DNA of 64,000 bases, taken from assembly GCA_024180945.1 (NCBI GenBank), contig JAKSGN010000001.1:310001-374000 (forward strand). Reading direction: 5' to 3'. The position numbers were made by a program, and so were the translations under genes. This document shows positions 29,061-39,206 of this stretch, piece by piece. This stretch comes from Macrophomina tecta (lineage: Eukaryota; Ascomycota; Dothideomycetes; Botryosphaeriales; Botryosphaeriaceae). The notes under the pieces were generated by a model. The model searched no databases, was not told the DNA's origin, and worked only from the letters and a program-made list of their open reading frames with translations. Numbering within the stretch: the stretch's first letter is position 1; the number at the start of each line of letters is the position of its first letter.

Positions 29061-30916
29061 ACGTGGTTGATAACCGAGCTGCGCATACAACCGAGCTGCG
29101 CACCCTACCAATGCCGCGCGACTTTGCAGGCTAATATCTCAACACTACAACAAGCTATTGCAATGCAACAAGTTTATTTAGAATTTTTAAATTCATTAGT
29201 ATCTAGCTTGCAGGTACGCAAATTGTGTCCTAGCATACCGCAGCGCCCGCAGCGCCTTTGTTGTGTCGCATCCCCACCCGTGCGCGCCCTCTTCGAAGAC
29301 TCCCCACCCTCATCCCGCCCACCTACGTTGCTAGGAGCCATCAATTCAGCTGCCTCCTCTGCCGTCAACGACCCTCTAGTCTGGATATACTTCCTCTTGC
29401 CTGATTTCCGCTTGGTTAGAGTCTTATTGGCCTCCCGCAAGTCTGTGATTTCGGCGCGCAACAACACCAGTTCGTGTGCCATCGCTATAGTGCCTTTTGT
29501 TAGCTGAACCACAGCTTCTTTCAAGGAACTTGGCGAAGAACCTGCAGGAGGCGGAATCTTATTAAGGACAAAGGCTGATTGGAAGTCTACTTCGTGAAGA
29601 GTGCGCGGTGTTTTGGGCTCCCAAGGGGTGGTCTCTAGGGCAGGTGGCGTTGGCGTACGAAGCTTCACATCAAGCTTGGATAGCACCGCGTCTGGGTCTA
29701 GTGGGACTAGCCCAGCGCCTCTAAAGCTTGCAAGGATGTTCTCCTTCTTAAAAACCCGGTCGTGAGCTGCCCTGAAGGCTGGGAGGAACTCGGTCTTAGA
29801 GATATGGGTGACGTGCCTGCGCGCCAAGGCCGAGATCTCATCACCGTACGCGCGCTTCAACGGCGAATAGCAACCCACATCAAGTGGCTGCAATAGGTGC
29901 GACGCGTGTGGGGGCATACAGAGAGCGATAATCCTGTTCTCCCTACAGAGATCCTGGAAATCCTGCGAGTTGTGGCTCTCGTGACCGTCGATTATGAGCA
30001 GCCGGTGCGTGCCCACGGTACGCGACTTTGTATGCGCGTTAAAATGCTTTAACCACTCGACTCCGAGCTCGTTGGTCGTCCAGCCGTTCTCGGTGACTCC
30101 AATAGGCCAATCCTCGGGCACGAGGCCGTCCTGGTACCAGGTGGAGATGTGCTTCTTGCCTGCGAAGATGATGAAGGGGGGAATCACAGAGCCGTCGGCA
30201 CAGATACACTCAATCGCGGTGGTCCACTCGCGATCGCCTGGCTGCACTAATTTCGCTTTGCCGCAGCGTTCTTCTGAGCCTGTAACCACGTACCGCGTCG
30301 AGATTACACCCATCATAAAGCCAGTCTCGTCAAAGTTGTAGCTGTCTTCATCAAGGATGCCATACTTCGCCTTTATATTGCGCACCAGCTCGAACCACCT
30401 GCCAATCACCTCTGGATCTTCGTTCAAGGCTCGCTGGCGATCATAGGAACGTGTCATCCGAACCCTGAGCGCAGGCGATCGCTTAATGAGGTTATCCACC
30501 CAGCGCTTGCCTGTTGGCTTGCCACCCCGCTCTGCTAGCAACCTATCGGCCATTGCTCGCACAGCAAGCTTCGTAGGCGGAAACCCTCTTAAATCCTGGT
30601 CCAATATACGCTCAACTATCACTAGCTCCTCTTCCTTGCTGAGCTTTCGCCCGTTGGCCTCGCAATCGCGTCGGGGGGTCGCTCCACCGCGTCGGCTGCG
30701 GAGCGCACTTGGGGGAACGGCGTAGAGGGCCGCAGCGCGTCGCTCGCTTAAAGACGCGTTTCGTTTACGAGATTGTATAGCTAGCTTAATTCTCGCTTCG
30801 TTAGAAGATGTCAGTGTGTGGTGTTGTGGATGCATCGCGTTTGAAGGTAGGTAGGATGGATTTTGGTGGTGGGGTGCGCAGCTCGGTTGTATGCGCAGCT
30901 CGGTTATCAACCACGT
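29061..30916 (-). mobile_element. Fot1/pogo-like DNA transposon DT6 (complete, DT2 family)
   Basis: The element is 1856 bp with TA at 29059-29060 and 30917-30918. Its terminal repeats are as in DT2 and perfect. The right-hand TA also serves as the left-hand TA of DT7, so the two elements abut exactly. The transposase is intact on the minus strand. Confidence 0.95.
29174..30835 (-). CDS. Fot1/pogo-like transposase (intact), DT6
   Basis: A 553-residue transposase starting at the ATG at 30835 (MHPQHHTL). The helix-turn-helix N-terminus includes RRAAALYAVPPS and a basic RSRRGGATPRR. The DDE core has Asp169 (YNFDETGF), Asp283 (LIIDGH) and Asp319 (LLQPLDVG). A KRKSGKRKYIQ basic stretch precedes the zinc knuckle RCGRCGMLGHNLRTC. 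It is the only uninterrupted member of the DT2/DT5/DT6 family here and so could mobilise the other two, whose terminal repeats are the same. Open frame upstream of 30835 runs into the terminal repeat without an ATG. Confidence 0.95.
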   Translation of the reverse strand: MHPQHHTLTSSNEARIKLAIQSRKRNASLSERRAAALYAVPPSALRSRRGGATPRRDCEANGRKLSKEEELVIVERILDQDLRGFPPTKLAVRAMADRLLAERGGKPTGKRWVDNLIKRSPALRVRMTRSYDRQRALNEDPEVIGRWFELVRNIKAKYGILDEDSYNFDETGFMMGVISTRYVVTGSEERCGKAKLVQPGDREWTTAIECICADGSVIPPFIIFAGKKHISTWYQDGLVPEDWPIGVTENGWTTNELGVEWLKHFNAHTKSRTVGTHRLLIIDGHESHNSQDFQDLCRENRIIALCMPPHASHLLQPLDVGCYSPLKRAYGDEISALARRHVTHISKTEFLPAFRAAHDRVFKKENILASFRGAGLVPLDPDAVLSKLDVKLRTPTPPALETTPWEPKTPRTLHEVDFQSAFVLNKIPPPAGSSPSSLKEAVVQLTKGTIAMAHELVLLRAEITDLREANKTLTKRKSGKRKYIQTRGSLTAEEAAELMAPSNVGGRDEGGESSKRARTGGDATQQRRCGRCGMLGHNLRTCKLDTNEFKNSK

Positions 30917-30918
30917 TA

Positions 30919-32397
30919 ACGTGGTTTATCAGTGAGCGACGCATATCAGTAAGCGACGCACTTTTCCTTGGCGCTACCACCCTTCATCTTCCACACGCGT
31001 TTTTTCCACAACAAAGCATGCAAGTCCAAACAACCGAAGCACGAATTATCTTAGCCATCGAAGCTATCCGAACATCCCGAAAACTCAGCCGCCGAGCCGC
31101 CGCAAAGGTCTATAACGTGCCCGAAGCAGCGCTCCGCCATAGAATGAACGGCAGAACCGCAAAAACCGATTCCCGGCCCGCTATTCAGAATTTGACCGAG
31201 ATCGAGGAAGATGTGATCGTTCAATATATCTTAGACCTAGATTCGCGAGGATTTCCACCCTCGATCGAAGACCTGCGTGCAATGGCTGATCACATCCTCG
31301 CGTCGCGGGGCGCGCGACGCGTCGGAAAACTCTGGCCAAACCGCTTCATTAAGCGACGAGAAGAGCTGCGCACGCGTTTTTCTCGCGCCTACGACTTCCA
31401 GCGAGCCCTTTGCGAAGATCCCCAGCCTATAAGCGAATGGTTCAGCCTGTTCTCGAACATGCGGGCCAAATACGGCATCCAGGACTGCGATTTATACAAC
31501 TTCGACGAGACCGGCTTTATGATGGGCATGATCTGCTCTTCTATGGTTGTTACCCGTGCCGATCGACGCGGAAAAAGCAAGACAATTCAGCCTGGCAATC
31601 GAGAATGGGCGACCGCCATTACCTGTGTCAGTGGTGACGGCTTTGACGTGCCCCCGTTTTTGCTAGTTCAAGGCCAGTACCACCAAGGTCGAGTTCTTTT
31701 TGGCATTTCGCACAGCATATAATGCTACAATGACCAAAGGAAACATTGCCGGTGGTTTTCAGGGTGCCGGATTTATTCCATTCGACCCGGAAGCAGTCAC
31801 TTCTAAGCTAGATGTCAAGTTACGGACGCCAACACCCATAGGCGCCCTAAACACCAACGCCGACCTTTGGGTCTCCCAGACGCCACACAACCCGACCGAG
31901 GCTATTTCGCAGTCCGAGCTAGTTAAATCTCGGATTAGTGGTCACCAAGGAAGCTCCCCGACGCCTATTTTTTCCGCTGTCAAGCATATGGCGAAGGGTT
32001 TGGAGGGAATGGCCCATACGGTAACCCTTTTGACCGAGGAGAACCGCGCGCTTCGAAAGGCAAATGAGGCACTTAGCAAGCGCCGGAGGGCTAAAAAAAC
32101 ACGTGTTCGTAATGGAGGCGCACTAACCACGGAAGATGCGCGAGATATTCTAGCTCAGAAGAATGCTAAGGAGCAGGTAGCACGCGATAAGCGCGAAAAT
32201 CGGGATGGCGGCGGAGAGAGGCCGGCGAGTATACGGCGATGCGGCACCTGCGGCGAGGTCGGGCATAATGCACGAACATGCCAGGTCGAAGAAGTAATGT
32301 CCGATGTCCATAGTTCCGACTAATTTTAATTAATTTAAGCGATGTTGGCTGCGCAATTCGGGTGAAGAGTGGTGGCGCCAAGGAAAAGTGCGTCGCT
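30919..32397 (+). mobile_element. Fot1/pogo-like DNA transposon DT7 (internally deleted, right end truncated)
   Basis: The left end ACGTGGTTTATCAGTGAGCG starts right after the TA shared with DT6. Its two units are TATCAGTGAGCGACGCA and the same with AGTAAGC. The right inverted repeat is cut after its inner unit (GGAAAAGTGCGTCGCT, near 32397), exactly at a TA where DT8 begins. The outer ~30 bp expected beyond was not found on the far side of DT8. The interior lacks roughly 350 bp compared with relatives. Confidence 0.85.
31018..32323 (+). pseudogene. Fot1/pogo-like transposase with internal deletion, DT7
   Basis: Frame 1 starts at the ATG at 31018 (MQVQTTEARII) and keeps the helix-turn-helix, CENP-B-like region and first catalytic Asp (YNFDETGF). 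Near 31675-31690 it jumps, out of frame, to sequence matching the region after the third catalytic Asp (FRTAYNATMTKGNIAGG...), which ends with the zinc knuckle RCGTCGEVGHNARTC at 32323. The missing part would contain LILDGH and QPLDVG, so the element is non-autonomous. It is a distinct subfamily from DT1-DT6. No RIP-type stop is evident. Confidence 0.88.
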
Positions 32398-32510
32398 TAA
32401 CGTAGTTAAGCTGCGCACCCTAGAAGCTGCGCACCCCTAGTAGCTGCGCACCCCACCAAAATCAACATAGTTTCTTCAACTCACGATATCTCAACAACCT
32501 ATCACCAAAA

Positions 32511-32847
32511 TGGCTAATCGTGAAGCTGCAATTGAAAGCGCAATCACCGATCTTCGTTCAAACGTTTACCCATCTATCCGAGCTGCTGGGAAGGCGTACA
32601 GAATCCCTGAAAGCACCCTTCGCTCACGCGTCAATGGAACCGCGTCACGACGCGATAAAAGCCACGAACACCAACAAAGACTCATATAGTTGTAGGAGGA
32701 GTTTCTTGCTGACTAGATACTTGAAGAAGATGCACGCGGATACCCTTCTTCGCACGCGCGTGCACGAGAAATGGCCTCACGAATCCTACACTTAAATGGT
32801 AATAACTAACCTCTCGGACGAAAATGGATATCCAGCTTTATAACGCG
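32511..32847 (+). pseudogene. Transposase N-terminus, RIP-mutated, DT8
   Basis: From the ATG at 32511 the frame reads MANREAAIESAITDLRSNV, then a helix-turn-helix (AGKAYRIPESTLRSRVNG). It then meets stops TAG, TAG, TAG and TAA at positions where relatives would have Gln or Trp (LI*L*EEFLAD*ILEEDARGYP). The reading continues to KWISSFITRN, where DT9 is inserted. This is the CENP-B-like N-terminal half of a different Fot1/pogo subfamily. No catalytic domain follows on the other side of DT9. Confidence 0.75.
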
Positions 32848-32849
32848 TA

Positions 32850-34732
32850 ACGTATCCCACAAGCGAGCGGTGCACACAAGCGAGCGGTGCACACAAGCGA
32901 GCGGTGCACACAAGCGAGCGGTGCACCTCATTAACAAAACGCGTCTCCTCAGCTTTTACCACTATGCAACAACCACAACATGTTCAATCTTCTTTATATG
33001 AAGCTCACCTACTCCTAGCATCACAAGCCATCGATCAAACCCACATTCAAAGCACTCGGGGTGCTGCGAGGGCGTATCGCGTCGCCGCAATAACGCTTAC
33101 GCGACGACGCGACGGGATCCTCTCGCGACGTGATTGCACGCCTAATTCTCGAAAACTCACGCCTACCGAGGAATCTGTGATTGTTCAACGCATTCTTGAC
33201 CTAGATTCGCGAGGATTTCCGCCGCGATTGAGTGCTGTTAAAGATATGGCAAATAAGCTACTCGCCGACCGCGCCGAAGGTACCGTTGGTAAGAACTGGC
33301 CCTCCAACTTCGTGAAACGGACCCCCGGGCTTAAAACGCGTCTGAATCGCAAGTACGACTACTAGCGAGCGAAATGCGAGGACCCAGAGCTTATCGCGCA
33401 ATGGTTCGAGCTCGTCCGGAACACTATCGCGAAGTACGGGATCGTGGACGGAGACATGTACAACTTCGACGAAGCTGGCTTTCTTATGGGCATGATCGCA
33501 GCTGGAATGGTTGTCACGGCATCGGAGCGACGCGCTAGACCCAAATCAGTCCAGCCAGGCAATCGCGAGTGGGTTACGGTGGTCTAGGGAGTTAACGCCG
33601 AGGGCTGGGCGATTCCGCCGTTCGTGATTTTCAAGGGACAACACCACCTTTCTGCCTGGTACAGCGACGACGTACCACGCGATTGGGTCATCGCACTGAG
33701 CGAAAACGGCTGGACGACAAATGAGCTTGGTCTGCAATGGCTGCAGCACTTCGAAAAGCACACAAAGAATCGCACAACTGGAGTATGGCGACTTTTGATT
33801 CTTGACGGCCACGCGAGCCACAATTCGGCCGAATTCGACGCGTTCTGCCAGGAACGCAAGATCATTACGCTCTGCATGCCTGCGCATTTATCGCATCTCC
33901 TTTAGCCGCTCGATGTAGGCTGTTTTGCGCCTCTTAAGAAGGCGTACGGAAAGCAGGTTGAAGAGCTAATGCGATCCCACATCAACCACATCACGAAGCT
34001 CGAGTTTCTGCCTGCGTTTAAAACGGCGTTCGAAGCCGCATTCACGCAGCAGAATATCGTAGGCGGGTTCCGAGGCGCAGGACTGGTTCCGCTCGATCCA
34101 GAGGCCGTGATTTCCAAGCTCGATGTCAAGCTTCGGACGCCGACACGCCCGCAGGCAGAGGCCATAACTTGGGACGCTCAAACACCGCACAACCCAGCTG
34201 AATTAGCCTCTCAGACTGAGCTTATTAGGAACCGGATTGCAAAGCATCAGAACAGCTCACCAACGCCAATCAACGATGCGCTGAACCAGCTTGCTAAGGG
34301 GGCTTAAATGATGGCGCATTCGGCTGTTCTTCTGCAGGCGGAAGTCGCGAATCTTCAAAAGGCAAACGAGGCCGCAACGCGACGTAAAAAGCGGCAGAAA
34401 AAGCGGATTCAGAAGCGAGGGACTCTTACGGTTCAGGAGGGGCAGTATTTAATCGATGGAGCTGCTGTTAACCAGCAGATTTCGCAGGAAACGCGCCAAA
34501 GTGGTGCGCGATCGTATGGGGCTGCGACGAAGAAACGGCGATGTGGGCAATGCGGCGAGGCTGGACACAATTCTCGCACATGTCAAAAAGATGCGGAAAA
34601 CGCTGTAGAGTAGAATGTATATTATAGATAGTCGACTTTATAAGGCGTTGGAGAGTTATTCGTCCTTTAAGCGATTAAGGTTTAATGGGGTGCACCGCTC
34701 GCTTGTGTGCACCGCTCGCTTGTGGGATACGT
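32850..34732 (+). mobile_element. Fot1/pogo-like DNA transposon DT9 (DT1 relative, RIP-mutated, nested in DT8)
   Basis: The element is 1883 bp with TA at 32848-32849 and 34733-34734. It begins ACGTATCCCACAAGCGAGC. The left end has four tandem copies of CACAAGCGAGCGGTGCA while the right end has two, which accounts for the extra ~34 bp over DT1. It is inserted into the transposase remnant of DT8. Confidence 0.95.
32964..34613 (+). pseudogene. Fot1/pogo-like transposase with four RIP-type stops, DT9
   Basis: A 549-codon frame (MQQPQHVQSS...) collinear with DT1. Stops lie at 33363-33365, 33585-33587 and 33903-33905 (TAG) and 34305-34307 (TAA). DT1 has Gln at all four positions, so each is CAG-to-TAG or CAA-to-TAA in CpA context. 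From residue ~66 to the end the reading is about 95% identical to DT1 by eye. In the first 60 residues it differs at about 23 positions. All three catalytic Asp and the knuckle RCGQCGEAGHNSRTC remain readable. It is inactive as written. Confidence 0.93.
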
Positions 34733-35015
34733 TATGTAATTTCGGACCCCAAAATCTGCTCCAATTCTTGCATGTCAACACTCACCTTGTCAATTACTCT
34801 AAAAATGAGAAAGAGAACACATTGCACGTATAAAAGCTTAACAATAGAATTTTGGCGGTTTTTATGAAGTGAGTGTTGAGATATCGTGCTGCCAAATTTA
34901 CGATTTTTGGTGAAAAACGCGGTGCGCAGCTCACTGGGGTGCGCAGCTCACTGGTGAAACACGTTAGTTGCAAATAGTCTCTAGTTACTCAAGAATTCAG
35001 TCATTCATTCACTTA

Positions 35016-35318
35016 TTATGATTGATTCACCCATTTTATTTCATCAAATAGGTCCGTAAGATTAAGAATAGGTTTCTTCAGAGCGTCTTTTATAGAGAGT
35101 CTTTCAGCTCTATATAAGTAACAGTCTAAGAGGAGATGTCTCGGTGTTTGTTTTGCCGTACCAGAGCAGTAGCATCTATCATCCTCTACATGGTTCATGG
35201 CTCTCATCTTCGGGCAAGTTAGCTCAACCCAGTAAGAACTATATGATGGCATACTTTTGTGTACATCAGTCCCCCCATTCTCGAGGTGGAGGACTCTTGG
35301 AGGAACAGGAGAGTTCAT
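35016..35318 (-). pseudogene. LINE ORF2 C-terminal fragment
   Basis: A 100-residue open frame with the Cys-rich tail typical of Tad1-like ORF2 proteins: CYCSGTAKQTPRHLLLDC, followed by YRAERLSIKDALKK. It is comparable to CGCGAERETVKHFLLEC in LINE2. No RT or RNase H is seen upstream, so it is a 3' relic of a third, distinct LINE. Confidence 0.6.
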
Positions 35319-36354
35319 CTTGAGGCCTGCTTTGGACTTGAGGAGTGGAAAGACGATATCTGGCCTGATGGCAGTGGGCAGTTTGCTCGAGCATTAATGC
35401 ATAGTTATGGAGTTTATATATGCATCTTTAACAGCCTCGAAGCAGCGCATAGCCATTGCTGGTAGATTCCGCAGCTGCATCATCAGTAGCTCCACTATGA
35501 ACCTTGCAGGGTAGGCATCGGGTGAACTTCAGGAATGAGGCAGCAGTCCCCGATATCGAATGGATACATGCGCTCGCCCACCTGGCCAGCCCCTCCAGCC
35601 ACAGGACCGTGACTTGCAGTAGTTCGACAGGGTAAGTAACCATTGCATATACCTCCACAAATAGTCACACCGCTAACAAGAAAGCGATAAAGATAAGAAA
35701 ATGAAGGCAATCATATGCCGATTGGGTCTGCAGATCGAACGGAGATACCAATCATTTTATGAGACATTGTGTGAGAAATTAGCAAGGGAGCATATAGCCA
35801 GCAGAGTTGACTGACTTCCGCCAGAATATTTACGCCGGGGTGGGGATGCCTGGGGCTGCAATAGAACGGAGCTTCGCTGAGGCTTTGTCGCCTAGCCATT
35901 TTATGCAGGTTTGCTAAAGTTTCGGAAAAAGTTCGAATGGCCCAGGCAGATAACTCGGTCGGCTAGTGTCAATTTCTCCGAACTTTTAGCGAAATCGCGC
36001 TAGGAGTGGGGTAACCTCATTCCCTCATTCTCTCTCAGGCTCTTTTCGCACCAGCCGTTCCTAATCATTATCGCTCAGACAGTCAATCTGCTCAATAAAG
36101 GTAAGTACATCAACTTTCTCATTCGTTATCTGCTTTTGTGCGACTCTTATCCAGCAAAAATCTCTCAACGCTACTTCGTAGCCTCTCAATCAGTAGGTCT
36201 GCGAATCTCCGCCAGTATCCCATTATCGAATCTAGACGTTATGTAGGCTTAGCAATTACTGATACTCTAGTAGATCGCTTCGTTTCCTCTTCATCAACCC
36301 CGTAATCGACCGTTGCGGCACTTCCTTCCCTCTCCTCCCACCGTGCTGCTTCAT
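35319..36354. other. Intergenic, no supported gene
   Basis: Short ORFs lack coding character. A GGTAAGTACATC string near 36101 could be a 5' splice site of an untranslated exon for the gene at 36355, but this is only a possibility. Confidence 0.4.
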
Positions 36355-36756
36355 ATGAACTCCGTAACAAAAGACGGGCCGGACATAATTTCAGTTGATG
36401 ATATCGCGAATGATGACCAGAAACTAAAGGAAAAGGCTATGGAATTGGTAGGCGGACTATGTTCTCAGAGTAATAATGGCGTCACCTTACTGAATACTAC
36501 GCAGTGCGGGGAGGCTCTAGAGGCCGGCCCAGAGAGAGTCGGGGCAGATTTTGAGGGAGTAGACTTATCTGTCCGGGCCATACTCGTCCAGAAAGATAGT
36601 AACAAGGGGGCTGTGCATGTGTATGGGGATAAATTAAAGATTGTACAGACCGGATTTGGAGAGAAAGGTTATGTTTTGGTTATTGTAAGAGCTAATGAGA
36701 CTGGAGTATTACTTGGGACCCCTTCAGTGCGGTACTTCCGCAGTATTAGACATTAG
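36355..36756 (+). CDS. Small hypothetical protein
   Basis: A 133-residue ORF starting at the ATG at 36355 (MNSVTKDGPDIISVDDIAND). Composition looks like a soluble globular protein with an N-terminal acidic helix and a beta-rich C-terminal half (KIVQTGFGEKGYVLVIVRAN). No signal peptide, membrane segment or known motif. It converges tail-to-tail with the gene at 36724-37928, overlapping by about 30 bp if the spliced model there is right. Family unrecognised. Confidence 0.4.
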   Translation: MNSVTKDGPDIISVDDIANDDQKLKEKAMELVGGLCSQSNNGVTLLNTTQCGEALEAGPERVGADFEGVDLSVRAILVQKDSNKGAVHVYGDKLKIVQTGFGEKGYVLVIVRANETGVLLGTPSVRYFRSIRH

Positions 36757-37928
36757 CGCTAGCATATATCGTAACAGCACCCCGCTTAATTCAAAGGAAA
36801 GTTCAATCCTCGCACTATACTGGCGAGTTGATCCCCACGTAAGGTGAATGAATGGCAAGCGCTCTCCTCCCCATGAGCATATCATGCGCACTTCGGAGAT
36901 TTCGTTTTGGTATTGCCGGAAGAAAGTGAGAAGCTCAGTAAATTTAAGGTTGAAAACGGATTCGTAGTCTGCTAGACGAGATTGCACGGGTGATCCCAGC
37001 GGAATAGAGCGCTCTATAATGAATAAGTAAATAGCGGTCGGAGAAGGGAGTCGTGAATACCAAATGACCAGATAGGATCCTGAATACTCCAGGATCGATG
37101 CACGTCTGTTGGCTGAGCATGGGTATCACCCGTGTGTGCTGGCTGCTGGGGTTTTTGGGGTCGGTCAATTTCTTGGGTAACCACACAGTCATCTTCCACG
37201 CGCCTACGCTTTCTACGGCGTCCTGAGTACTGCTCTTGGCTTAGCGGATTATCGATAGCTAGCTTGCTTATTAGTCCATTCGCGTCCATTAGGGAGTCAA
37301 CAAAAGACCAACCTTGAAGAAACTTGCCATACTCAGGAGACGTGCGTAGATAGGCCTCGTCATCCTTAAGTTTGTGCAAAGTTTCTTGTATCACCGGTGG
37401 CCACGTCTGGACCACATCGGGCTCGATGTCGCTGGTAAGGCAGTCGAACACGTCCGATGCCATTGCGCCTGCAGCCCACAGGGTTGGAGCGAACGCGATT
37501 GCCCACGAAATTATTCCGTCAGGGTTCAAGTTACGGATGACGTTGCATCTCTTGCGTGTGGACTCCTTCCTCGTCCTCATATCCTCTGGATCAAACGTGG
37601 AGTTTCTTGGACCTTCGAAAATGATGACGATGTTTCTCCGAAAAACGGCCGACTGTTTCAACCTTCCGGTCGCGAAAAGTTCACCGCTTAAGGAGCGTGC
37701 TTGGGATCTGTGTTTCTCGCTTTCCTTCAAAGCCCGTTCCGTACGAGAATTTTTCAAAATCTTGATTTTTTGTTGAAGCTGCGATGCAGCATTTGCAAGG
37801 TGGAGACTGGAGTCGATAAGAGAGTTCCATTGGTCGTCAGTCGGAGAGATTTTGTCCAGTTTACTCTTTAATTTTTCCGCCTTTTCTGCTAGCCCTCTTA
37901 ATTGCGAGAGCACAACTGTGGATGACAT
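36724..37928 (-). CDS. Hypothetical nuclear-type protein, probable two-exon gene
   Basis: Exon 1 runs from the ATG at 37928 (MSSTVVLSQLRGL; an in-frame ATG also exists at 37991). It encodes an N-terminal helical/coiled segment (LAEKAEKLKSKLDK), a central LxRNIVIIFEGP block and a basic nuclear-localisation-like GRRRKRRRVEDD. The unspliced frame ends at 37014. A GT...TAG intron (37087 down to 36972, 116 bp) would instead join in phase to exon 2 (36971-36724: DYESVFNLKFTELLTFFRQY..., VRMICSWGGERLPFIHLTWGS), giving 362 residues. The exon 2 reading looks protein-like, which favours splicing. Function unknown. Confidence 0.5.
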
Positions 37929-39206
37929 GCTGCTGGTAGACGGAGTAGCCAATGTGTAAGTGGATGGGGAACAGATGTGGGTGGAACCCACGGATAAGGC
38001 TTAATTATCAAGCCGGCCTACGCTCAAGCTAGGCGCCCACTGTATTTCTGCAGGCTCGCATAACTTCAGCGTGCTGGTCGGACCTCGAAATGGGTAACTC
38101 CACGGCCAATAGACGCGCCTTCATCTCGTTTGTGCGGACCACTTCCCCACTTCTCCCGGCGCCACCCCGCCGCTCTAAATTGGTCCCGTGTTTCTACGTG
38201 ACGCCAGCCATCCAATCACCAGTTACTATCGGAGATTTGGGTTCGTCCGAAGATTGCACGAGCCCACGTACAAGCAGCCCTCGCCGCTGGATTTATGGGC
38301 CCTACCATGGCGGAGCCCAGTGCCGGCTGATCCTATCTGTGCGTTTTAGGACTAACGTTCGACATGTCTTCGCTCTCGCGACCGTTGACCCGGTAGAGCG
38401 CTTGACTGGCAGGTTCATTTCTCGGCTAGCAGGCAAAAGGATCGCCAAGCCTCTGGATGCCGCCAATCGCTTCGAGCTTCAGCGAAACGCCCGACAGTAC
38501 GGAGCTTCATCCGGTTGGCCGGTGCACAATCCCCGCTTTACGTTCTGCACACGACTCCAGGTACGATCATTTCAACATACTCGCCTCGGGCCATCAACCC
38601 TACGCTGGCGCCAACGATGCCACCATCAAAAATCGATATCGCTATTCAAGTGGGACGCAAGGATGCTAATAGCAACGGTTGCGAAACCATCCGCTCTCCC
38701 ATCTCATGGTCTCATTCGACCCGGCCGCACTCAACATTACCAAGCGATAAATGGCGGGACATCAATATTGAGGGGCCAACGCAACTCGTACACGAGATCA
38801 TGTTTCGGGTGCAACGCCCGAGTGGACCCAAAAGGCGCATCCATGATCATAGGCCTGTGCTGGCTACGGGATGCACTGTGCCACACGACGTGGTAGTCCG
38901 CCCTTTCCTTATTCTTCCCTTAGACTAAGTAGGGAACGGAATCGCCCTCTGACATGCCGTCTCCCAACGCCTGACCTGGCGAACTCTTTGCGCGTACGAG
39001 TACCGGTGAGACCAGCGCACGATTGACATGCTTAGGTTCTGAGGCAGAGTTCGTCGTATTGTTGTGGAGTCCATAGAGACACGCTGGCTGCCATTCTGCA
39101 CGGTGTGCGTGTACTTTTGTGCATATCCGCCATTGGGCTACAAATAGTATGCTAACTGGGACCGGGAGACCAAGGACCAACAAGACTCTCCACCCCAATT
39201 GCGGCC
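37929..39206. other. No supported gene
   Basis: An 807-nt open frame at 38090-38896 exists, but its translation lacks domain character and is judged spurious. Nothing else is recognised. Confidence 0.35.

Larger units (their letters stand above)
32400..34964 (+). mobile_element. Short RIP-mutated transposon DT8, split by DT9
   Basis: The left end ACGTAGTTAAGCTGCGCACC begins at a TA (32398-32399) inside the DT7 terminal repeat. The proposed right end ACACGT is at 34964 with TA at 34965-34966. The left end carries three AGCTGCGCACCCC-type units and the right end two CAGTGAGCTGCGCACC-type units. Removing DT9 (32850-34732) leaves ~680 bp, too short for a full transposase gene. Pairing of the two ends is inferred: units agree but the outermost bases differ. 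Confidence 0.6.

Noticed and set aside
32850..32935. Short regularly repeated units that could suggest a CRISPR-like or minisatellite array
   Set aside because: Units are head-to-tail without spacers, sit exactly in a transposon terminal repeat, and recur in paired inverted form at the other end.
38090..38896. 268-codon open frame
   Set aside because: Amino-acid pattern lacks secondary-structure or domain character, overlaps other open frames, and has no homologue I recognise. Long ORFs by chance are expected in this GC-balanced DNA.
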